From positions 1 through 64,000 of the forward strand of contig JAMPFK010000012.1 of NCBI GenBank assembly GCA_023664485.1: a DNA stretch of 64,000 bases. The letters run 5' to 3'. Every line of letters begins with the position of its first letter. The first letter of the stretch is position 1. Below, piece by piece: positions 32,298 through 40,937 of the stretch. The DNA comes from Bacteroides fragilis. GTDB lineage: Bacteria > Bacillota > Clostridia > Lachnospirales > Lachnospiraceae. A program made the translations under genes and the position numbers. The notes beneath the pieces were generated by a model that ran no database searches, was not told the DNA's origin, and worked only from the letters and a program-made list of their open reading frames with translations.

Positions 32298-33145
32298 TGA
32301 AACATTTTTTCGTAATCGCGAATCAAGTAAAAGACCCGGACGGCGCTTATACCGAAAGGATCGCGGCGTATCTGCGCGGACGCGGCGCGGCGGTGTCCTG
32401 TCTTGTAAACGACAGGGAGAATATGCCGATTCAGGCGCCTGCAGGAGCCGAATGCGCAATCGTTCTGGGCGGGGACGGCACGTTATTAAAAGCGGCAGGA
32501 GACCTGATGGAGCGGGAAATTCCGCTGATCGGCGTGAATCTCGGCACGCTTGGCTATCTGGCGGAGGTGGAGATCGGAAGCATCGAGAAGGCTCTCGATA
32601 AGCTGCTGTGCGGCGTTTATACGAAAGAGGCGCGCATGATGCTCGCGGGCGATGTGCTCCGGGCAGGGAAAGGCAATACCGATGATGTTCATGGATTCGC
32701 GCTCAACGATATCGTTATTTCCCGCTGCGGTTCGCTGCAGATTCTGCATTTTAATATTTATGTGAATGGGCGTTTTTTAAACGGATACGGCGCCGACGGC
32801 ATTATCGTGGCTACGCCCACGGGCTCGACCGGATATAATATGTCTGCAGGCGGCCCCATCGTGGAGCCGGGCGCGAGCCTTTTGCTGCTCACGCCAATCT
32901 GTCCGCATACGTTAAATACGAGAAGCATTATCCTTTCACCGGAGGATGAGGTGGCGATCGAGATACCGGAAGGAAGGGATAAGGCCGTGCAGACGGTGGA
33001 GGCCAGCTTTGACGGGACCCATAAGATCATTTTGCAGACCAGAGACAGAATTGTGATAAAAAAAGCCACGAAGACGACAGAAATTCTGAAGCTCAATACG
33101 GAAAGCTTCCTGGAAATTCTGCATAAAAAAATGAGCGAAACGTAG
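32294..33145 (+). CDS. nadK: NAD kinase
   Basis: The protein has 283 residues, with a second ATG directly after the first. The NAD-kinase motifs are VLGGDGTLLKAAG, GVNLGTLGYLAEV and the GSTGYNMSAGGPIVEP stretch. It makes NADP from NAD with ATP. The start overlaps the tlyA stop in ATGATGA. Length is standard. Confidence 0.95.
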   Translation: MMKHFFVIANQVKDPDGAYTERIAAYLRGRGAAVSCLVNDRENMPIQAPAGAECAIVLGGDGTLLKAAGDLMEREIPLIGVNLGTLGYLAEVEIGSIEKALDKLLCGVYTKEARMMLAGDVLRAGKGNTDDVHGFALNDIVISRCGSLQILHFNIYVNGRFLNGYGADGIIVATPTGSTGYNMSAGGPIVEPGASLLLLTPICPHTLNTRSIILSPEDEVAIEIPEGRDKAVQTVEASFDGTHKIILQTRDRIVIKKATKTTEILKLNTESFLEILHKKMSET

Positions 33146-33161
33146 TTTTTGGAGTATTGAA

Positions 33162-33620
33162 ATGAAGAAGAGCAGACACGAGAAAATCAGGGAACTAATC
33201 GGCCGGTACGAAATTGAGACGCAGGAAGAGCTTGCGGAAAGACTGAAGGAGGAAGGCTGTCAGGTCACACAGGCGACGGTTTCCAGAGATATCCGGGAAC
33301 TGAAGCTTTCCAAGATACCGGGGGAAGGCGGCAGGCAGAAATATGTCGCGTATGAGCAGAGCGACAGTGGACTTGGCGATAAATATACCCGTGTGTTGAA
33401 GGATGGATATACCTCGATGGATATAGCGCGGAATCTTCTTGTCATGAAAACCGTATCCGGTATGGCGATGGCGGTGGCTGCGGCGGTGGATGCTATGAAA
33501 ATGCCGGAGGTCGTCGGCTGTATCGCCGGGGACGATACGATCATGATAGCGATACGGACGCCGGACGATACGGCGTCCGTTATGGATAAAATAAAGAAAA
33601 TGCTGCGGCGTGAGGATTAA
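33162..33620 (+). CDS. argR: Arginine repressor ArgR/AhrC
   Basis: The 152-residue protein has an N-terminal winged helix (RHEKIRELIGRYEIETQEELAERL, TQATVSRDIRELKLSKI) and a C-terminal hexamer domain with the arginine-binding Gly-x-Asp-Asp-Thr motif in CIAGDDTIMIAIRT. In Firmicutes this gene often lies before recN, as here. It should control arginine synthesis and use genes elsewhere. The ribosome binding site is GGAG. Confidence 0.95.
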   Translation: MKKSRHEKIRELIGRYEIETQEELAERLKEEGCQVTQATVSRDIRELKLSKIPGEGGRQKYVAYEQSDSGLGDKYTRVLKDGYTSMDIARNLLVMKTVSGMAMAVAAAVDAMKMPEVVGCIAGDDTIMIAIRTPDDTASVMDKIKKMLRRED

Positions 33621-33625
33621 ATATT

Positions 33626-35311
33626 ATGTTGGTTAGCCTGTATGTAAAGAACCTTGCATTAATTGATGAAACGGAAGTATATTTCGGAAACGGTCTGAAT
33701 ATACTGACGGGAGAAACGGGAGCCGGAAAATCCATTATCATCGGCTCCGTGAATCTGGCGCTCGGCGCGAAGGCCGAGAAGGATATGATCCGTACCGGCG
33801 CGGATTATGCGCTCATAGAACTGGTCTTTCAGGTGGAAAAGGAAAAACAGCTGGAGGAGATCCGCAGGCTGGATCTGCCGGTCGAAGAAGACGGAACGGT
33901 GATTCTGCAAAGGCGGATCATGCCGGGAAAATCCCTGTGTAAGGTTGGCGGGGAGACGGTCAGCGTCAGACAGGTTAAGGCGCTCGCCGAAATTTTAATC
34001 GATATCCACGGCCAGCATGAACACCAGTCTCTTTTGAAAGCGGCAAAGCAGCTGGAAATTCTGGATGAATATGCCGGGGAAGAATTAGACGAGCTCAAAA
34101 AGCGGCTGAAAGAATGCTATGGGCAATACAGAGAGACCGCGGAGCGGATCGCGGCGGAGGACGTGGACGAGGAAACGAGGAAGCGCGAGTCATCCCTCGC
34201 AGAATTCGAGGTGCGGGAAATCGAAGAAGCGGCGCTCGTTGACGGAGAAGATGCCAGGCTGGAGAAAGATTACCGGAAGCTGGCCAATGGCCAGAAGATT
34301 CAGGAGGCGGTAACGCTCGCGCATCAGCTGAGCGGTTACGAGAATGGAGGCGCTGGCGATGCTATCGGCAGAGCCGTTAAAGAGATACGCGCCGTAGCTT
34401 CTTATGATGAAACGCTCCGGAATCTGGAGGAACAGCTTTTGGATATCGACAGCCTGCTGAACGACTATAACAGGACAGCAGCGGATTATCTGTCAGGTCT
34501 GGAATTTGACGGAGAGCTGTTCATAAAGGCGGAGAAGCGGCTGGATCTGATCAATCATTTGAAGGCAAAATATGGGAATACCATCGAAGAAATCCTCGGT
34601 TATCAGGCAAAAATGCAGGAAAAACTGGACCGATACCGGAATTTTGACGAATATAAGCGGGAACTTGCCGCAAAAGAGGCCGCTTTGAAAAAGGAACTCC
34701 TCCGGTTATGCGAAAAGGCATCGAAGATCCGGAAGAAAAGAGCTGGAGAGCTGGCAAAATCGATGAAAAAGGCGTTGGTAGACCTGAACTTTATCGATGT
34801 CGCATTTGAAATTTATGTACAGTCCGAAGAAGAAAAAATCGGGCCGGGCGGCTATGATCAGGTGTCTTTTATGATATCTACCAATCCGGGAGAGGCATTG
34901 CGGCCGCTTTCCCAGGTTGCGAGCGGCGGCGAACTTTCCAGAATCATGCTTGCCTTAAAGACGGTGCTGGCGGATAAGGACGAGATTGAAACGCTGATTT
35001 TTGACGAAATCGATACGGGCATCAGCGGAAAGACCGCCTGGAAGGTTTCCGAAAAAATGGGAATACTCGGCCGGAAGCATCAGCTGATCTGCATTACGCA
35101 TCTGCCGCAGATAGCGGCGATGGCGGATACCCATTTTCAGATCGAAAAGACCGTGTCGAAGGAACGGACGACGACACGGATACGCGAGCTGGAGGAAAAG
35201 GAGAGCGTGGAAGAGCTTGCGAGAATGCTGGGAGGCGCGAGCATTACGGAAAATGTGCTGAATAATGCGATCGAAATGAAAGATTTGGCAAGAAAAACAA
35301 AACAATCTTAA
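33626..35311 (+). CDS. recN: DNA repair protein RecN
   Basis: The 561-residue SMC-like ATPase has Walker A GETGAGKSIIIG, a long coiled-coil middle (about 150-380), the signature VASGGELSRIMLALK, Walker B TLIFDEIDTGISG and the CITHLPQIAAMAD end. It acts early in double-strand break repair. It is 5 bp after argR and followed by a terminator. No LexA-type box was seen directly before it. Confidence 0.96.
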   Translation: MLVSLYVKNLALIDETEVYFGNGLNILTGETGAGKSIIIGSVNLALGAKAEKDMIRTGADYALIELVFQVEKEKQLEEIRRLDLPVEEDGTVILQRRIMPGKSLCKVGGETVSVRQVKALAEILIDIHGQHEHQSLLKAAKQLEILDEYAGEELDELKKRLKECYGQYRETAERIAAEDVDEETRKRESSLAEFEVREIEEAALVDGEDARLEKDYRKLANGQKIQEAVTLAHQLSGYENGGAGDAIGRAVKEIRAVASYDETLRNLEEQLLDIDSLLNDYNRTAADYLSGLEFDGELFIKAEKRLDLINHLKAKYGNTIEEILGYQAKMQEKLDRYRNFDEYKRELAAKEAALKKELLRLCEKASKIRKKRAGELAKSMKKALVDLNFIDVAFEIYVQSEEEKIGPGGYDQVSFMISTNPGEALRPLSQVASGGELSRIMLALKTVLADKDEIETLIFDEIDTGISGKTAWKVSEKMGILGRKHQLICITHLPQIAAMADTHFQIEKTVSKERTTTRIRELEEKESVEELARMLGGASITENVLNNAIEMKDLARKTKQS

Positions 35312-35341
35312 ATTAAAATCGAAGTTTTTTCACATACTAAA

Positions 35342-35369
35342 AAGGACATACGCTTGTATGTTCTTTTTT
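35342..35369 (+). terminator. Terminator after recN
   Basis: GGACATAC (35344-35351), loop GCTT, GTATGTTC (35356-35363) and six T. It separates recN from spoIVB. Confidence 0.85.
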
Positions 35370-35419
35370 GGTGTGCCTTATGGACATATGTTGACAATAG
35401 CTGGGAAAGGAACATGAAA

Positions 35420-36697
35420 ATGACTGATTACGACTTGAAAATAAAAAGATATCGAAGATTTTTATATATCGTACTGGCAGGCGGACTGATTGCGCTTCTG
35501 GCAACGGCATACGTCGATTATTGGAAAAGGGTGCCCTCTACCATTAAAATTCGTGCGGGGATCGAACAGAAACTGGATTTTCATGTGCCGGTTTCCGGGG
35601 AAATCTATCAGGGGGAGGCAGTGGAAAGCCTTTCTACCGGGGTGGAGAGCCTTCACGTTGATTTTTTGAACGGCGTGACAGTCAAGGCTAATCAAATCGA
35701 TCATTATAAAATGGATTTGAAACTGTTCGGAATCCTTCCTTATAAAAGCGTGGATATTCAGGTGATTCAGGACAAGACGCTGATGCCGTCGGGTATTCCG
35801 ATCGGCATTTATGTAAAAACGAGCGGCGTTCTGGTAGTCGGCATCGGCGAATTTGAAAATGAGCGCGGAGAGACGATATCCCCCGCCCAGTATATTTTGC
35901 AGGCGGGCGATTATATTCTGGACGTGAACGGGGAAAAGGTGGAGAATAAGAAACAATTCGTACAGATGATAGCGGATTCTGAGGGAGAAGAAATGATCAT
36001 GACGCTGCGGCGGGGAGAAGAGATTACGGAGGTGAAGATAAAGCCCGAAGGGAATCCGAACGGTGACTGGAAGCTCGGCATCTGGATCCGGGATAACGCG
36101 CAGGGCATCGGAACGCTGACCTATGTGGATACGGACGAGACCTTCGGTGCGCTCGGACATGGGATCAATGATGTAGATACCTCGACGCTGATGCAGCTGG
36201 AAGAGGGAACTTTATATAAGACGGAAATCATAGGGATCACACGGGGACAGGACGGCGCTCCCGGCGAGCTGACCGGTTACATCGAATATGAAAATGAAAA
36301 TGTTATCGGCGAGATTACGGAGAATACGGCGGAAGGCATTTTCGGTGTCTGTAAAGAAGAAATTGTGCAGCAGACTTCCTTTGCGCCGGTTCCGATCGCG
36401 TTAAAGCAGGAAGTCGTGACGGGGCCTGCCAAGATCATTTGTTCCGTGACCGGAGAGCCTAAATATTACGATATCTCGATAGAAGAGCTGCATTTGGAGG
36501 AGGGGAATGTGAACCGGGGACTCGTTATTAAGATTACGGACGAAGAGCTGCTCGCCTTGACCGGGGGAATCATTCAGGGGATGAGCGGCAGTCCGATTAT
36601 TCAGAACGGAAAACTGGTAGGCGCGGTGACGCATGTGCTCGTACAGGATTCGGCCAGCGGATATGGTATTTTTATCGAGAATATGCTGGTGCAGTAA
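35420..36697 (+). CDS. spoIVB: SpoIVB peptidase, sigma-K checkpoint signalling protease
   Basis: From ATG 35420 the protein has 425 residues; ATG 35414 is also possible but sits only 3 nt from AAAGG. It has a membrane anchor (about 12-32), a PDZ domain (about 125-205, around YILDVNGEKVENKKQFVQM) and the S55 peptidase domain with His247 in ALGHGIND and Ser389 in GMSGSPI. SpoIVB is secreted from the forespore and cuts SpoIVFA to trigger sigma-K in the mother cell. It is intact here, unlike the Spo0A-like gene behind it. Confidence 0.95.
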   Translation: MTDYDLKIKRYRRFLYIVLAGGLIALLATAYVDYWKRVPSTIKIRAGIEQKLDFHVPVSGEIYQGEAVESLSTGVESLHVDFLNGVTVKANQIDHYKMDLKLFGILPYKSVDIQVIQDKTLMPSGIPIGIYVKTSGVLVVGIGEFENERGETISPAQYILQAGDYILDVNGEKVENKKQFVQMIADSEGEEMIMTLRRGEEITEVKIKPEGNPNGDWKLGIWIRDNAQGIGTLTYVDTDETFGALGHGINDVDTSTLMQLEEGTLYKTEIIGITRGQDGAPGELTGYIEYENENVIGEITENTAEGIFGVCKEEIVQQTSFAPVPIALKQEVVTGPAKIICSVTGEPKYYDISIEELHLEEGNVNRGLVIKITDEELLALTGGIIQGMSGSPIIQNGKLVGAVTHVLVQDSASGYGIFIENMLVQ

Positions 36698-36754
36698 GGG
36701 CGATGACTAAATATTCCACAGGTCTTTCGGATTGTTTATAATAGGCTTAGTATC

Positions 36755-36804
36755 GTGCCAAAAAGAAGCAAAAGTTCGCAGGCTGAGCAGGAATGGAGGA
36801 TCTT
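36755..36804 (+). repeat. Dispersed hairpin-RBS repeat, copy D (before the Spo0A-like gene)
   Basis: Only the distal part is kept: GTGCC at 36755, then TTCGCAGGCTGAGCAGGAAT from 36775 and GGAGGA before the ATG at 36805. The tail matches copies A and C almost base for base. The first palindrome is missing. Confidence 0.65.
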
Positions 36805-37332
36805 ATGGAACAATTAAATTTAACGGTGACAAGAGATAACGAGAAGGTATACCAGATTCTGAATAATCTGATGAGCGGCGATAAAGAATTCCAGATTATG
36901 ATAACCGTACCGTCGGGCAGGCCGGAAAACGGAACGGAGAGGGAGAAAGACGTCGTAAAGGAGCCGGTCGTTCACGATCTGGAAAAAGATGTTACCAATA
37001 TGATACATGAAATCGGCGTGCCGGCACATATCAAAGGCTATCAGTATCTGCGGGAGGCGATCATGATGTCGGTGGAGGATGTGGAGATGCTTGGTTCCAT
37101 TACCAAGATCCTCTATCCGACGATCGCCGGGAAATATCAGACGACGCCAAGCCGTGTGGAGCGCGCCATCCGGCATGCGATCGAGGTGGCCTGGTCGCGG
37201 GGGAAGATGGAAACGCTGGATTCCCTGTTCGGTTATACCATCAATACCGGAAAAGGAAAGCCGACCAATTCGGAATTTATCGCTCTGATCGCAGATAAGA
37301 TCCGCCTGCAGTACCGGGGACATATAAATTAA
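36805..37332 (+). CDS. Spo0A-like sporulation factor with the receiver core deleted
   Basis: The protein has 175 residues, against about 260-270 for Spo0A. Residues 1-40 (MEQLNLTVTRDNEKVYQILN and on) match the first strand and helix of a Spo0A receiver. The next stretch (about 40-60, polar) leads at once into a complete Spo0A DNA-binding domain (IHEIGVPAHIKGYQYLREAI, SITKILYP, SRVERAIRHAIEVAWSRG, NSEFIALIADKIRL). The phosphoacceptor Asp, switch Thr and Lys regions are absent, and the acidic pair is degraded (R-D instead of D-D). Too little DNA lies between the two parts to hide the lost segment in another frame. It sits in the canonical place after spoIVB, with GGAGGA from repeat copy D. It may be an always-active or dominant-negative factor, or a relic if a full spo0A exists elsewhere. 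Confidence 0.9.
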   Translation: MEQLNLTVTRDNEKVYQILNNLMSGDKEFQIMITVPSGRPENGTEREKDVVKEPVVHDLEKDVTNMIHEIGVPAHIKGYQYLREAIMMSVEDVEMLGSITKILYPTIAGKYQTTPSRVERAIRHAIEVAWSRGKMETLDSLFGYTINTGKGKPTNSEFIALIADKIRLQYRGHIN

Positions 37333-37356
37333 TGCGCAATTAATAGAAATTAATCC

Positions 37357-37385
37357 TTTTATTACCAACAGAAATGCTGTATAAT
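37357..37385 (+). promoter_or_regulatory. glgA promoter
   Basis: A consensus -10 TATAAT (37380-37385) has TTTTAT (37357-37362) 17 bp upstream as a poor -35. Transcription would start near 37392, so the RNA would begin with the tandem hairpin units. Confidence 0.55.
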
Positions 37386-37390
37386 AACAG

Positions 37391-37510
37391 AAACGACTCC
37401 AATGGAGCCGTATCTGTAGAAGCAGCTTCAGAGGAAGCAGCATCTGTAGAAACGACTCCAATGGGAGTCGTATCTGTGAAAACAGCTCCGGGGGAGCTGT
37501 TTTCGGAAGA
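37391..37510 (+). repeat. Four tandem 30-bp units, each a hairpin, forming the glgA leader
   Basis: Units lie at 37391-37420, 37421-37450, 37451-37480 and 37481-37510. Each starts with an inverted repeat and ends in ATCTGTAGA or a variant. Unit 3 pairs ACGACTCC with GGAGTCGT. Unit 4 pairs AACAGCTCC with GGAGCTGTT and is followed by TTTC. The base pairs change together between units, which argues for selection on RNA structure. The last hairpin, near the binding site, could act as an attenuator. No spacer-repeat pattern of a CRISPR is present. Confidence 0.7.
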
Positions 37511-37539
37511 AGAAAACGGTCATGTTGGAGGGTTATTTC

Positions 37540-38985
37540 ATGAAGAAGATTTTGTTTGTTGCATCGGAGGGGGTGCCGTTCATTAAGACAGGAGGTCTGG
37601 CAGACGTTGTCGGCTCTTTGCCCAAATGTATTGACAAGGAGTATTTTGATGTAAGGGTAATCCTTCCTAAATATACCTGTATGTCACAGAAGATGAAAGA
37701 TCTGCTGCAGTATAGGACGCACTTTTACATGGACTTTCATTGGAAAAATGAATATGTGGGTATTCTCGAAGCGGAAGTGGACGGCGTAAAATATTATTTT
37801 ATCGATAACGAATCCTTTTTTAACGGATTTAAGCCGTATAGCGATAACGCTTTATTTGAAATTGAAAAATATGCTTATTTTTGTAAAGCGGCGCTTTCCA
37901 TTCTGCCCGTCATCGATTTCAAACCGGATCTGATCCATTGCCATGACTGGCAGACAGGCTTAATTCCGGTCTATTTGAAGGAACGGTTCCAGGGCGGCGA
38001 ATTTTACCGTGGAATTAAGACGGTCATGACGATCCATAACCTGAAATTCCAGGGAAAATGGAGCGTTAAGGAAGTGCGGGAGATTACCGGGCTCCCGGAA
38101 TATTTCTTTACGGCGGATAAGCTGGAAGCCTATAAAGATGCCAATCTGTTGAAAGGCGGTCTTGTTTATGCCGACGCGATCACGACGGTCAGCGATACTT
38201 ATGCGGAAGAAATTAAGACGGAATTTTACGGAGAGGGCCTGAACGGTCTGCTCTGCGCGAGAAAGAACGACCTGCGCGGTATCGTCAACGGCATCGATTA
38301 CGATGATTTTAACCCGGAGACGGATAAAAATATCGAGCATCCTTATAACGCGGTCAATTTCCGCAAGGAAAAGGTGAAGAACAAACACGCGCTTCAGGCG
38401 GAGCTGGGCCTGAATCAGGACGATAAGACGATGATGATCGGTATCGTATCCCGCCTGACGGGACAGAAGGGCTTTGACCTGATCGCCTATGTGATGGATG
38501 AGCTCTGCCAGGACAATGTGCAGCTCGTCGTGCTCGGAACCGGCGAAGAGCAGTATGAAAATATGTTCCGTCATTTTGACTGGAAATATCATGGAAAGGT
38601 TTCGGCGAATATTTATTATTCGGACGCGCTGTCCCATAAGATCTATGCGGCGAGCGATGCGTTCCTGATGCCGTCGCTGTTCGAGCCCTGCGGCCTGAGC
38701 CAGCTGATGTCGCTTCGTTACGGTACGGTTCCGATCGTCCGTGAGACCGGAGGTCTGAAAGATACGGTGGAGCCATATAATGAATATGAGAGCACCGGGA
38801 CGGGATTCAGCTTTGTCAATTACAATGCGCATGAGATGCTGAACACGATCCGCTATGCGGAGCGCATCTACTATGATAAGAAAAGAGAGTGGAACAAGAT
38901 CATTGACCGCGCTATGGTGGCCGATTTCTCCTGGCATGTATCTGCTGAGAAGTATCAGGAAATGTATGACTGGCTGATCGGTTAG
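37540..38985 (+). CDS. glgA: Glycogen synthase (ADP-glucose)
   Basis: From ATG 37540, behind TTGGAGGG, the protein has 481 residues, the usual GlgA length. The GT5 N-domain has the ADP-glucose site KTGGLADVVGSLPK (about 16-29). The C-domain has MIGIVSRLTGQKGFDLI and EPCGLSQLMSLRYGTVPIVRETGGL with the conserved Glu. It adds glucose from ADP-glucose to glycogen. glgB, glgC, glgD and glgP are not nearby. Glycogen or granulose is stored by many Clostridia before sporulation, which fits the site behind a Spo0A-like gene but proves nothing. Confidence 0.95.
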   Translation: MKKILFVASEGVPFIKTGGLADVVGSLPKCIDKEYFDVRVILPKYTCMSQKMKDLLQYRTHFYMDFHWKNEYVGILEAEVDGVKYYFIDNESFFNGFKPYSDNALFEIEKYAYFCKAALSILPVIDFKPDLIHCHDWQTGLIPVYLKERFQGGEFYRGIKTVMTIHNLKFQGKWSVKEVREITGLPEYFFTADKLEAYKDANLLKGGLVYADAITTVSDTYAEEIKTEFYGEGLNGLLCARKNDLRGIVNGIDYDDFNPETDKNIEHPYNAVNFRKEKVKNKHALQAELGLNQDDKTMMIGIVSRLTGQKGFDLIAYVMDELCQDNVQLVVLGTGEEQYENMFRHFDWKYHGKVSANIYYSDALSHKIYAASDAFLMPSLFEPCGLSQLMSLRYGTVPIVRETGGLKDTVEPYNEYESTGTGFSFVNYNAHEMLNTIRYAERIYYDKKREWNKIIDRAMVADFSWHVSAEKYQEMYDWLIG

Positions 38986-39013
38986 ACAGCAAAAGGATGG
39001 ATGGAAACGAAAT

Positions 39014-40651
39014 ATGGCACAACAAAAGAAAAAAGACAGTTTTGTGCTTCAGGCCGGCATTCTTGCTGCAGCCGGTATTATCGTTAAAATCATTGGCCTG
39101 ATATACAGAAGCCCTCTGACCAGCATTATTGGTCTGGAAGGAAACGGATATTATAGCAGCGCCATTAATATTTATACCATTATTTTATTGGTTTCTTCGT
39201 ATAGTATACCCTCTGCCATTTCTAAAGTCATCGCACAGCGGCTGGCTTATAAGGAATATCGAAATGCCCAGAGGGTATTTCAGTGTGCGCTCATTTATGT
39301 CGTGGCGGTAGGGGGGGCAGCCTCCCTGCTGACTTTTTTTGCCGCGCCCCTGTTAGTCTCCGATATGCCCAATTCGATTCCGGTACTGCGTGTTTTCGCG
39401 CCGACCATTTTCTTTTCCGGGCTGCTCGGCGTGCTGCGGGGATATTTTCAGGCGCACGGTTCGATGGCGCATACGTCCATTTCCCAGATCCTGGAACAGA
39501 TTCTGAATGCGGGAATCAGTATCCTTGCGGCCTACTTGCTGATCGGGATGGTAAAGGACGAAAGCGGGACGACACAGGCCGTCTACGGCGCTTCCGGCAG
39601 TGCGCTCGGTACGGGCGCCGGTGTGCTGATCGCGCTTTTGTTCATGTTCGGCATGTACTGTCTGAACAGGGATGTTATCCGAAAAAGGATGGAACGGGAT
39701 CGTTCAAAGCATCAGGAAAGCTATCAGGAAATTTTCAGGGTCATTATTACGACCGTGACCCCCTTTATTTTAAGTACATTCATCTATAACTGCTCTACGG
39801 TTGTCAATATGAAAATCTACAATCATATTGTAATTGATATCAAGGGGCTGGAAGAATCGCTGGCGGCGATTCAATACGGTATCTTTGCGACACAGGCGAT
39901 GTCCATCGTCAACATTCCGATCGCGCTGTCATCGGCGATGTCGTCCGCGTCGCTGCCGGGCGTTTCCGCCACATTCGCGACGCATCATGAAAAGGAGACG
40001 CGGTATAAAGTCAATCAGGCGACCCGGATAACGATGCTGCTGTCCATTCCTTCGGCGGTCGGCCTGCTGGTGCTGGCAAAACCAATCGTGCAGTTTATTT
40101 ATCCGCAGAGAGAAGCGCTGGATATGGCGTCGAGCGTGCTCCGCGTGCTGGCGGTCACCGTCGTCCTGTCGGGAATTTCCACTCTGACCAATGCGGTATT
40201 ACAGGGGATCGGCAGGGTCAATACGCCGGTCATCCATGCGGTCATCGCGCTGGCCGTGCAGATCGGAATTCTGGTCGTGCTGCTTCTGTATACCGATCTG
40301 GATCTTTATGCGCTGGCAATCGCCAATATCGCCTATTCGCTGCTGATGTGCCTGCTGAATCATGCCGCGGTCAAGAAATATTTGAGTTACCGGGAAGATA
40401 TTGCCAAAACCTATCTGATTCCCGGTCTTGCCGCAGTCTGGATGGGCGCGGCGGCGTACGGTGTCTATGAAGGCGTTTATTATCTGATCAAAATGAACCG
40501 GATTTCCCTGATATTGGCGCTCGGTATGGCAGTAATCGTTTATTTTGTGCTTGTCATCCGAATGGGCGCGGTCAACGAAGCGGAACTCAAAGCCTTTCCG
40601 AAAGGCGCTATGCTGGTGCATATCGCAAAAAAAATGCATCTGTTAAGATGA
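39014..40651 (+). CDS. SpoVB/MOP-superfamily polysaccharide flippase
   Basis: The 545-residue membrane protein has about 14 predicted helices. It begins KDSFVLQAGILAAAGIIVKIIGLIYRSPLTSIIG, the opening of SpoVB- and YtgP-like flippases, and has the GNGYYSSAINIYTIILLVSS segment. Such proteins move lipid-linked sugars (lipid II in the MurJ-like members) across the membrane. Compared with the second flippase of this window (59066-60433) it is about 90 residues longer. It may be a spore cortex or a wall flippase; these cannot be told apart from sequence. Confidence 0.85.
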   Translation: MAQQKKKDSFVLQAGILAAAGIIVKIIGLIYRSPLTSIIGLEGNGYYSSAINIYTIILLVSSYSIPSAISKVIAQRLAYKEYRNAQRVFQCALIYVVAVGGAASLLTFFAAPLLVSDMPNSIPVLRVFAPTIFFSGLLGVLRGYFQAHGSMAHTSISQILEQILNAGISILAAYLLIGMVKDESGTTQAVYGASGSALGTGAGVLIALLFMFGMYCLNRDVIRKRMERDRSKHQESYQEIFRVIITTVTPFILSTFIYNCSTVVNMKIYNHIVIDIKGLEESLAAIQYGIFATQAMSIVNIPIALSSAMSSASLPGVSATFATHHEKETRYKVNQATRITMLLSIPSAVGLLVLAKPIVQFIYPQREALDMASSVLRVLAVTVVLSGISTLTNAVLQGIGRVNTPVIHAVIALAVQIGILVVLLLYTDLDLYALAIANIAYSLLMCLLNHAAVKKYLSYREDIAKTYLIPGLAAVWMGAAAYGVYEGVYYLIKMNRISLILALGMAVIVYFVLVIRMGAVNEAELKAFPKGAMLVHIAKKMHLLR

Positions 40652-40672
40652 GCTGAAAAATGAAGAATCCGT

Positions 40673-40701
40673 GTATAATTCCTTCCCGAATACAAATACT
40701 A
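40673..40701 (+). promoter_or_regulatory. Candidate sigma-G type promoter before the coat genes
   Basis: GTATA (40673-40677), 17 bp, then AATACTA (40695-40701). The forespore sigma-G consensus is GHATR, 17-18 bp, CATNNTA. One base of the -10 departs from it. A sigma-A reading is hard to fit because TATAAT at 40674-40679 lacks a -35. Confidence 0.4.
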
Positions 40702-40733
40702 ATCCTGCATAAAAAAATCAGGAGGGAATCCAA

Positions 40734-40919
40734 ATGGCAAATTTATCAGAGCTTGAATTACAAAATCTCCGTCATCTCATGGGCGGCTACGACGTAACAC
40801 ACTGCAAAATGAAAGAGTATGCGGAATGCGCGAGCGATACGCAGGTAAAGCAGTTCTTTGAAAAAGGGGCAAAATCCGCGATGCAGAACAAGCAGCAGTT
40901 AATGGAATTTTTACGTTAG
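40734..40919 (+). CDS. Small CotF-like spore coat protein, N-terminal helix part
   Basis: The 61-residue protein (MANLSELELQNLRHLMGGYD...) has a strong AGGAGGG site. It is helical and resembles the first helices of the ferritin-like CotF coat domain, with LRHLMGGY and a later QQLMEFL. In Clostridia such short proteins are paired with a second CotF-like gene, as here (18 bp on). They are thought to be parts of the spore coat. A forespore-type promoter is possible upstream. Confidence 0.75.
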   Translation: MANLSELELQNLRHLMGGYDVTHCKMKEYAECASDTQVKQFFEKGAKSAMQNKQQLMEFLR

Positions 40920-40937
40920 TATGAGAATGGAGGTTGA

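Noticed and set aside
36805..37332. Frameshift or sequencing error as cause of the short Spo0A
   Set aside because: The gap between the two matching parts is far too short to hold the missing 90 or so residues in any frame.
37391..37510. CRISPR array
   Set aside because: The units follow each other without spacers and there are no cas genes.
37374..37586. Frame of 70 codons over the glgA leader that reads as four decapeptide repeats
   Set aside because: Its start lies in the -10 box, it has no ribosome binding site and it runs into glgA in another frame. The unit length of 30 makes any frame look repetitive.
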